Below are positions 5,782 to 10,377 of a stretch of DNA of 10,377 nucleotides, piece after piece. Position 1 is the first letter of the stretch. Every line of letters begins with the position of its first letter. The translations under genes and the position numbers were made by a program. Origin of the DNA: an uncultured Opitutaceae bacterium (lineage in GTDB: Bacteria; Verrucomicrobiota; Verrucomicrobiia; Opitutales; Opitutaceae); NCBI GenBank assembly GCA_937902865.1, contig CALFNJ010000076.1, forward strand, positions 1 to 10,377. Reading direction: 5' to 3'. A model generated the notes under the pieces. It was not told the DNA's origin. It searched no databases and saw nothing but the letters and a program-made list of their open reading frames with translations.

Positions 5782-5819
5782 GGGAAAGGAAAAACCGAGC
5801 AGGGATAGGTCGGCAAACT

Positions 5820-5867
5820 CTCTCAGGCAAACGAGATCGCCATGGACCGAGGAGGTTCCCTCTTCGG
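5820..5867 (+). other. Structured segment with glycine-riboswitch-like core
   Basis: On the + strand CTCTCAGGCAAA (5820-5831) and GGACCGAG (5844-5851) resemble the 3' conserved core of glycine riboswitch aptamers. Known aptamers join these parts directly; here they are about 12 bases apart. GGCAAA precedes at 5812-5817. CCGAGGAGG (5847-5855) and CCTCTTCGG (5859-5867) form a 9-bp stem with a UUC loop, whose one non-Watson-Crick pair is G-U only on the + strand. No rightward gene follows and the 5' half of the aptamer is not convincing. Confidence 0.25.
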
Positions 5868-5881
5868 AGAAATGCAAACCT

Positions 5882-5895
5882 TCACTTTTAAGTGA
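5882..5895. repeat. Small hairpin TCACTT/AAGTGA
   Basis: TCACTT (5882-5887) and AAGTGA (5890-5895) are perfect arms with a 2-base loop. It lies upstream of the operon that starts at 5781 and could be an operator half-site pair or chance. Confidence 0.3.
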
Positions 5896-6004
5896 CATGT
5901 CGCATGGGTATTCCTTTTCCGCTCCAGCCGCGCAGAATTTATTCCCCACCCTCGCTCGCCGTCGCGCCTGACGAAGAGCCGACACGAGTTTCGCGCAGCA
6001 AGGT

Positions 6005-6078
6005 AGGGACGGGCGGCCCTGCCCGTCCGGGTTCGAAGGTAGACGGCGCCGCAGCGGACGGGCCGGCCGCCAGTCCCT
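6005..6078. repeat. Compound palindromic repeat with 14-bp ends
   Basis: The ends 6005-6018 (AGGGACGGGCGGCC) and 6065-6078 (GGCCGCCAGTCCCT) are inverted with one mismatch in 14. Nested inside is a perfect 8-bp hairpin, GGACGGGC (6007-6014) with GCCCGTCC (6021-6028), so the element can fold two ways. It occupies part of the 491-bp gap 5782-6272, which contains no convincing gene. The style is that of REP-like dispersed repeats. Confidence 0.7.
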
Positions 6079-6163
6079 GCTTTGGGATCTTACGCCGCCG
6101 GCAGGCGCACGACGGATTCGCTGCCTTGGTTCGGCCCGGCGCTGAACGCTTCCACCGAGCCGC

Positions 6164-6178
6164 CCGCCTTGGAGGCGG
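6164..6178. repeat. Short GC hairpin CCGCC/GGCGG
   Basis: CCGCC (6164-6168) and GGCGG (6174-6178) flank the loop TTGGA in the repeat-rich gap before the next gene. It is weak on its own; I list it because the neighbouring sequence is also palindromic. Confidence 0.35.
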
Positions 6179-6272
6179 ACTACTAGTTCCGACGCGATCG
6201 CCATGCTTTTCCGCGAGCAGATCTACGGCCGCCAACGGCCTCTGCGCGAGGCGGCCCCGCCATCGGTTTTAA

Positions 6273-6737
6273 TTATCCAGCCCGGCGGAAAAAGACGGGC
6301 GTGTCGCCGCGCTGCGGAGAAAAGCGTGGCTCGGGCGAAAACCGGCCGAACGCCGGCGCCTGGTCGGGTTGCTCCGCCAGCAAATCGAAGTCGGCGCGGA
6401 GATGCTCGATCAGGCGGAAGACATGCAGCGGCTGATGCACGGCCAAATCGTTCAGCGTCTCCGGTCCGAACGCGAGGTGCAGCGCCTGGATGAAGCGGCG
6501 ATGCATCGCGCGGCGCAGCTCCAGCGAGTTGCCGTGCTCCGCATACGGCACGAGATCGCGGAAATGCCGCTCCGCAATGCCGGCAAAGGACGGGACCGGG
6601 CGGGAAAAATCGGCGGCGGCGGGCTCGTCCGCCGTCCTCTCGCCCGCCAACCAGCGTCCGAAATCCAGCCACCGCTCCGCGGCGTCACGGGGATCTCGCT
6701 CTTGGCTCGGGTGGTGGCGGTTCAGCTTGGGGGACAT
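6273..6737 (-). CDS. Hypothetical soluble protein
   Basis: The protein has 154 residues and matches no family I know. It begins MSPKLNRHHPSQERDPRDAA. The core (about residues 20-122) is helical: ERWLDFGRWLAGER, SFAGIAERHFRDLVPYAEHG, LELRRAMHRRFIQALHLAFG, LNDLAVHQPLHVFRLIEHLR. A Pro/Phe-rich, probably disordered tail ends in VFFRRAG. No signal or membrane segment is seen. The regular spacing of Leu, Trp and aromatic residues supports coding; overlapping rightward frames lack it. The open frame continues to 7274, but that part is low-complexity and unlike protein, so ATG 6737 is chosen. No Shine-Dalgarno is present. The next gene is divergent, 453 bp away. Confidence 0.7.
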   Translation of the reverse strand: MSPKLNRHHPSQERDPRDAAERWLDFGRWLAGERTADEPAAADFSRPVPSFAGIAERHFRDLVPYAEHGNSLELRRAMHRRFIQALHLAFGPETLNDLAVHQPLHVFRLIEHLRADFDLLAEQPDQAPAFGRFSPEPRFSPQRGDTPVFFRRAG

Positions 6738-7190
6738 GGCGGAGACGGCAGGTGGCGGTTGCGGTTCAGGCCGGTCACCGGCGGCTCGGGCCACTCCTGT
6801 TTCCAGCCTGCTCACAGTCCGCCGTGCGCGGCGTTTGTTTCCTCTCAAGTGCACAATTTCCGCGCCGATGAGAGGAGGGTTGCCCCTCTGCCGTGCATTC
6901 TCCCCAAAAATTCGTTTCTTTTTTACCGGCCCAGACCACCCATGGCGGTTTCGCGGCCACCGTGACCGGAGCGACGCGGATTCATGACCTGGAATGGGAT
7001 CGGCTGATTTTCCGCGCGCCGGCGCTGCCCAATCCCCAGGCGATCTTCGATCCCATGCCGTTTCGCAATCAGCAGGGAGCCAAGCCGCCGGGATTCCGGC
7101 CGGGCCACGCGTGACTGTGCCCCGAGCCGCCGCCAAGGGCGTGATTTCCAAGATTGTCCCGCCGCCCGGGTCTGGCACGTTCGGCGGTCC
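6738..7190. other. 453-bp gap without a convincing gene
   Basis: This divergent spacer separates the hypothetical gene (leftward) from the hybrid kinase (rightward), so both promoters should lie here. I see no good -35/-10 pair. An AT-richer stretch at 6896-6928 (CCCCAAAAATTCG, then a T6 run at 6919-6924) is the best place to look. AGGAGGG/CCCCTCT near 6875-6892 can form a small imperfect hairpin. Open frames on both strands read as low-complexity, with no domain. Confidence 0.45.
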
Positions 7191-9248
7191 ATGCCACCAC
7201 GCCCCCGCGTCGAAGCCGGCCAGCCGAAGCCGTCCGATCCCCGTTCCCGCATGGTAGCCGAGGCCGAGCCGCAAATCTCAAATCCCGATCGCCAAACGCC
7301 AAATTCGGAGGGTGGTCCGTCCGGCGCATCTTTGACCCGGGAGGCCGCGTGGGAGTGGGACATCAAGCAGAACATCGTCCAGCACGACTCGTACTGGATC
7401 GAGATGCTCGGCTACACCGAGAACGAGCGGGTGCGGACGATCGAGGCCTGGCGGCAGATGATCCACCCCGAGGACCTCGCGTCCTGCGAGCTCTGCTTCG
7501 AGGACCACCTCGCCCTGCGGAAGGATTTCTACGAACACGAGCACCGGCTGCGCGACAAGAAGGGCGGCTGGAAATGGGTGCTCGACCGCGGCCGGGTGAC
7601 GAGCCGCGCGCCGGATGGCCGGCCGCTGCGCATGGTCGGCACACATACCGACATCACCGAGCGCAAAGGCCGGGAACTGCAGTTGCAAAAAGGCGAGGAG
7701 CTCGCCCTCCGCGCCGCCCGCCAGGCCCGCCTCGGCGGCTGGGAGCTGGAGATCGCGAGCGAGCAACTGCGCTGGTCGGAGGTGGTCCGGGCGATCCACG
7801 AAGTGGGCGAGTCCTACCAGCCGACGTCAGTCTCCGCCCTGGAATTCTACCCGCCCGAGGCCCGCGAGAAGCTCCGCGGGGCGCTCGCCGAAGCGGCGCA
7901 GACGGGTAAGGCGTTCGCGCTCGAGCTGCCGCTGATCACGGCCCGCGGACACGAGGTGTGGGTGCGCGTCGCCGGAGCGAAGGACGCCCGTCAGGGTCCG
8001 GCGCGGATTTCCGGCACGCTCCAGGACATCACCCCCGAAATCAAAAGCGCCCAGGTCCGCACGCGGCTGGAGATGCAGTTGTTCCAGGCGCAGAAGATGG
8101 AATCGCTGGCGACCCTCGCGGGCGGCATCGCGCATGACTTCAACAATCTCCTCACCGGCATCATCGGTTATCACGAGCTCGCGGCCGATTCGGTGCCCGC
8201 CGACGATCCGGCCGCCGGCTACCTGGCGGAGGCGCGCAAGGCCAGCCTCCGCGCCCGCGAGCTGGTGGAAAAGATCCTGACCTTCGGCCGCCAGCACAGT
8301 GCGACCGAGCAGAGCCCGCTTGACCTCACCTTCGTGATCGAGGACGTCTGCCGCGCGCTGCGGCCGACCCTGCCGGCGAACGTCGCGCTCAAGACCAACG
8401 TGGCGACCGGCTGCAGCCAGGTTTTCGCCGACGCCACCCAGATCCAGCAGGTGCTGCTCAGCCTGCGCGCCAATAGCCTCCACGCGATGCGCGCCCACGG
8501 CGGCACGCTGGAATTCAGCCTGCCGCGTTTCGAAGTCGGTGCGGATCGCGGCCAGACGCTCGCCGGCGCGCCGGTGGGCAGCTACACGCGCCTGTCGGTG
8601 CGCGACACCGGCCACGGCATCGACGAATCCACGCTGCGGCGGATTTTCGATCCATTCTTCACCACGAAGAGCATCCGCGAGGGCACCGGCCTGGGTCTCG
8701 CCGTCGTGCACGGGATCGTGCGCATTCACCGCGGCAGCATCGACGTCGAGAGCTCGCCCGGAAAAGGCAGCGTGTTTCACATCTATCTCCCCGCGATCAC
8801 GCCGGAGAAGCAGCCGGAAGCGTTGGGGCACGACGAGAACGAGCCGCCGGCGGCGGAAGGGCTGCGCGTCTGCGTGGTCGACGACGAGAGCCTGGTGGCG
8901 CAGGGCGCGAAGACCACGCTCGAGAACCGCGGGCACCAGGTGGTGGTGTTCAGCTCGGCCGAGGACTGCCTGGCCGCAGTCCAGGCGGGGACGCCGCCGT
9001 GGGACATCATTCTCACCGACCAGTCGATGCTGGGCATGTCCGGCACGGCGCTCGCCGCCGAGGTGCGCAAGCATGCGCCCAGGCTGCCGATCGTGATCAT
9101 GTCGGGCTTCTTCTCGAACATCTCCGCGCAGACACTCGAGGAACTCGGCTACATCTGGCTGCTCGCGAAGCCCTACACCATCGACGAGCTGCTGCGCTCC
9201 ATTTACCGAGCGATGCAGGCGGTGCGGACCAACGCCAAGGCAGGCTGA
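7191..9248 (+). CDS. Soluble hybrid sensor histidine kinase: PAS-PAS-HisKA-HATPase-REC
   Basis: The 685-residue cytosolic kinase has no membrane segment. PAS 1 spans ~50-157 (AAWEWDIKQNIVQHDSYWIE; WRQMIHPEDL; MVGTHTDITERK). PAS 2 spans ~172-283 (ARLGGWELEIASEQLRWSEV; SGTLQDIT). HisKA spans ~296-365, with H315 in GGIAHDFNNLL. The ATPase covers ~405-535: N-box SLRANSLHAM with N428, G1 DTGHGI (472-477), FDPFFTTK (487-493) and G2 GTGLGLAVVHG. The receiver covers ~558-675: acidic D564-D565, phosphoacceptor D610 in IILTDQSM, S638 and K660. With no DNA-binding output it probably relays to a phosphotransfer protein or acts within the cytosol. The start is uncertain: ATG 7191 and ATG 7251 both lack a Shine-Dalgarno, and residues 1-47 are low-complexity, including a stretch coded by repeated AAATC/CCAAA-type sequence. 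The real N-terminus may be shorter. Confidence 0.93.
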   Translation: MPPRPRVEAGQPKPSDPRSRMVAEAEPQISNPDRQTPNSEGGPSGASLTREAAWEWDIKQNIVQHDSYWIEMLGYTENERVRTIEAWRQMIHPEDLASCELCFEDHLALRKDFYEHEHRLRDKKGGWKWVLDRGRVTSRAPDGRPLRMVGTHTDITERKGRELQLQKGEELALRAARQARLGGWELEIASEQLRWSEVVRAIHEVGESYQPTSVSALEFYPPEAREKLRGALAEAAQTGKAFALELPLITARGHEVWVRVAGAKDARQGPARISGTLQDITPEIKSAQVRTRLEMQLFQAQKMESLATLAGGIAHDFNNLLTGIIGYHELAADSVPADDPAAGYLAEARKASLRARELVEKILTFGRQHSATEQSPLDLTFVIEDVCRALRPTLPANVALKTNVATGCSQVFADATQIQQVLLSLRANSLHAMRAHGGTLEFSLPRFEVGADRGQTLAGAPVGSYTRLSVRDTGHGIDESTLRRIFDPFFTTKSIREGTGLGLAVVHGIVRIHRGSIDVESSPGKGSVFHIYLPAITPEKQPEALGHDENEPPAAEGLRVCVVDDESLVAQGAKTTLENRGHQVVVFSSAEDCLAAVQAGTPPWDIILTDQSMLGMSGTALAAEVRKHAPRLPIVIMSGFFSNISAQTLEELGYIWLLAKPYTIDELLRSIYRAMQAVRTNAKAG

Positions 9249-9263
9249 CGCAGAAGGGTGTCA

Positions 9264-9287
9264 CGCGAAGACGCGAAGGTCGCGAAG
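9264..9287 (+). repeat. Three near-tandem CGCGAAG copies
   Basis: CGCGAAG occurs at 9264-9270, 9272-9278 and 9281-9287, with 1- and 2-base spacers, shortly after the kinase stop. Phasing of 8-9 bp is not a coding period. It resembles short dispersed repeats often seen downstream of genes in such genomes. Confidence 0.5.
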
Positions 9288-9420
9288 GTGAAGATCAATC
9301 CCGAGCACCCGGCGCTTCGCGATCATGTCACGGATTACCTGAAGCTGCGCTTCTCAGCAGTTGCGGCTCTGGCTGCCGTAAATACGCAGGCCGCTCACAC
9401 GCGTCGGACTGGTCGGTAAA

Positions 9421-9437
9421 GTAACCTATTGGGTTAC
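9421..9437. repeat. Second copy of the 17-bp palindromic core
   Basis: GTAACCTATTGGGTTAC has 6-bp arms (GTAACC/GGTTAC) around TATTG. Its reverse complement, GTAACCCAATAGGTTAC, differs by one base from 758-774. It sits between the convergent kinase and secreted-protein genes. Unlike the first copy it lacks the outer CCTGACAT arms. No T-run is present. Confidence 0.75.
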
Positions 9438-9471
9438 AGGATGGCTGCGTGCCGCTGAAGAATCCCGGACT

Positions 9472-10134
9472 TTATTTGAGCTCCAGCACGGAGGAGGTGC
9501 TCCAATGGGGTTCGATGTCCGCGGAAATCTGAATGACATATTTTTCCAGGTCTTCAGACGGAATATCGATCGAAACCACGTACAGCTTCTCCTCCTTTTC
9601 TTTGTATTCTAGATTCGTGCGCTCGATTTGAATATCGGTATTACCCCAAAACAATTTCATTTCCTCCTCCTCCGTGCCCCCCTTCCGGCGAAGTTGGATT
9701 ACGATATTTTTCGGAGTCGCATCCTTGTAGCGCGTTTTATCGAGGTAGAATGAAATCGATCGCTTGGATCCGTCAGGTTCAATCCGCGCCTGCCACGCGG
9801 CATGATCGACGTAGGTTCCGATCATGTGCCCCGGCGGTGGCGAGGTTTCCCCGAGCGAAAAAAGCGGCGCATACTTTTTTTCGAGCCGCAAACGCTCATC
9901 GAATTCGGCTTCGACTCCCGCGGCTTTGGCAACTTCCCGGGTAACGCGATTCTGCTCTTCGGCGATTCGTAAAGGGTCGCCCTTATACTCATGTCGGATC
10001 CGTTCGATTTCCTTTTGAATGGATTGAAAATCCCGCGGATCGAAATTCAACGCCTCGCCGGCTTTTGCGACGCAGAGCCCGCCGCCAAAGGCCAGCACCA
10101 GCAGGAGTGAGCTGCGCTTGGATTTTACTGACAT
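9472..10134 (-). CDS. Secreted hypothetical protein, coiled-coil plus beta-rich domain, low GC
   Basis: The 220-residue protein starts MSVKSKRSSLLLVLAFGGGL, a clear signal peptide with a likely cut at AKA|GEA near residue 26. Residues ~30-85 are charged and helical, coiled-coil-like (FQSIQKEIERIRHEYKGDP; AEEQNRVTREVAKAAGVEAE). Residues ~100-220 alternate like beta-strands (HAAWQARIEPDGSKRSISFY; KNIVIQLRRKGG; KLYVVSIDIPSEDLEKYVIQ). No family is recognised and no cysteine follows the cleavage site, so it is not a lipoprotein. ATG 10134 gives the tidiest signal peptide; ATG 10146 and 10176 are in frame upstream. Base use is unlike its neighbours: 9541-9600 has 27 of 60 G/C and 9601-9660 has 21 of 60, suggesting acquisition by transfer. 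It converges on the kinase gene. Confidence 0.8.
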   Translation of the reverse strand: MSVKSKRSSLLLVLAFGGGLCVAKAGEALNFDPRDFQSIQKEIERIRHEYKGDPLRIAEEQNRVTREVAKAAGVEAEFDERLRLEKKYAPLFSLGETSPPPGHMIGTYVDHAAWQARIEPDGSKRSISFYLDKTRYKDATPKNIVIQLRRKGGTEEEEMKLFWGNTDIQIERTNLEYKEKEEKLYVVSIDIPSEDLEKYVIQISADIEPHWSTSSVLELK

Positions 10135-10140
10135 CGGCGT

Positions 10141-10156
10141 CGACATGCTGATGTCG
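10141..10156. repeat. Inverted repeat CGACAT/ATGTCG at the start of the secreted gene
   Basis: CGACAT (10141-10146) and ATGTCG (10151-10156) are perfect 6-bp arms with a GCTG loop, 7-22 bases upstream of ATG 10134 and covering the alternative ATG 10146. In the transcript this could mask the start region, or it may be an operator; both are inference. Confidence 0.35.
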
Positions 10157-10300
10157 GGTACTCGCGATTTGCGCAAACCGGATCGGATTTCTTTTGCGAC
10201 CCTGTGCGCCTTTTTGCGGCCAATACGATCGGCCGTTGCGGGACGCGGCCTTGTTTTTCAGCACACGCAGGGCGGCGGAAGTGACTCCGGCGTGAAACAA

Positions 10301-10327
10301 GTAGGGCGGGTCTGAGACCCGCCCTAC
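10301..10327. repeat. Perfect 13-bp palindromic hairpin repeat
   Basis: GTAGGGCGGGTCT (10301-10313) and AGACCCGCCCTAC (10315-10327) are exact reverse complements separated by one base. The form is that of dispersed REP-like intergenic palindromes. No T-run follows. ACGTTGAA (10331-10338), related to the 4424-4486 repeats, lies just beyond. Confidence 0.8.
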
Positions 10328-10360
10328 GGAACGTTGAAGGGGAGTGCGCTCTTTCGCGGC

Positions 10361-10377
10361 TTAATTTTCCAGCACGC
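10361..10377 (-). CDS. Possible last codons of a leftward gene running off the right edge
   Basis: A TAA on the - strand at 10361-10363 is preceded by codons for Val-Leu-Glu-Asn, plausible for the end of a gene whose body lies beyond the window. The palindrome at 10301-10327 would then lie in its 3' flank. Five codons cannot prove it. Confidence 0.2.

Noticed and set aside
4576..5808. 410-codon rightward open frame
   Set aside because: It is antisense to the CBS-REC gene and its partner, has no domain, and is low-complexity in composition.
5800..5835. CTGAGA motif on the - strand, suggestive of a TPP riboswitch
   Set aside because: The other conserved TPP element parts (GAACCTGA and GCGTAGGGA) are absent.
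5782..6204. Upstream extension of the 123-residue operon gene
   Set aside because: It reads through the compound palindrome and has A/T-rich third positions; it looks like an untranslated leader and repeats.
5892..6272. 126-codon rightward frame
   Set aside because: It is made largely of the repeat at 6005-6078 and its flanks, and shows no protein features.
6893..7114. 73-codon rightward frame in the gap before the kinase
   Set aside because: It is short, Pro/Phe-rich, without a Shine-Dalgarno or family resemblance. I could not separate it from chance.
9989..10300. 103-codon leftward frame over the start of the secreted gene
   Set aside because: It overlaps the signal-peptide frame and has a basic, featureless product.
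1..10377. tRNA, rRNA, CRISPR arrays, transposase or phage genes
   Set aside because: None seen: no regularly spaced repeats with spacers, no recognisable rRNA sequence, and no transposase or integrase motifs in any frame.

Overview
The window is GC-rich bacterial chromosome. It reads mostly as sparse gene neighbourhoods separated by gaps full of palindromic repeats. I can support ten protein genes. One is cut by the left edge, and an eleventh may touch the right edge. No rRNA, tRNA, CRISPR array, transposase or phage gene is visible. High GC, rare Shine-Dalgarno motifs, a DUF3309-like mini-protein and many hairpin-type intergenic repeats fit a verrucomicrobial (Opitutaceae-like) genome, but that placement is inference from style, not from a marker gene.

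Left part (1-3480): the start of an exported TPR plus beta-propeller (SMP-30/NHL-like) protein, leftward. A gap follows holding four stacked hairpins. Next is a leftward ClC-family chloride channel/transporter with two C-terminal CBS domains. It is divergent from a rightward MarR-type regulator. The 95 bp between them carries two adjacent dyads that look like a shared operator, suggesting MarR controls itself and probably the ClC gene.

Middle (3481-6740): a small lysine-rich hypothetical gene lies between two inverted copies of a diverged ~90 bp repeat. A 122-124 bp MITE-like element with 13-14 bp terminal inverted repeats follows, then a 51-residue two-helix membrane protein. Next is a leftward two-gene unit: an unknown 123-residue protein 18 bp upstream of a response regulator that fuses a CBS pair to a receiver domain with no output domain. 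A repeat-filled gap and another leftward hypothetical gene follow.

Right part (6740-10377): a 453 bp gap without a convincing gene, then a large rightward soluble hybrid histidine kinase (PAS-PAS-HisKA-HATPase-REC). A leftward low-GC gene for a secreted coiled-coil plus beta-rich protein converges on it. The window ends with a perfect palindromic repeat and perhaps the last codons of another leftward gene. The kinase and the CBS-REC protein could belong to one signalling network, but the sequence does not show that they partner.

The most notable non-coding signals are a 17-bp palindromic core found twice ~8.7 kb apart with one mismatch, the MITE-like element, the inverted repeat pair around the small gene, and the marR/clc operator. 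A glycine-riboswitch-like fragment on the + strand has no gene behind it.
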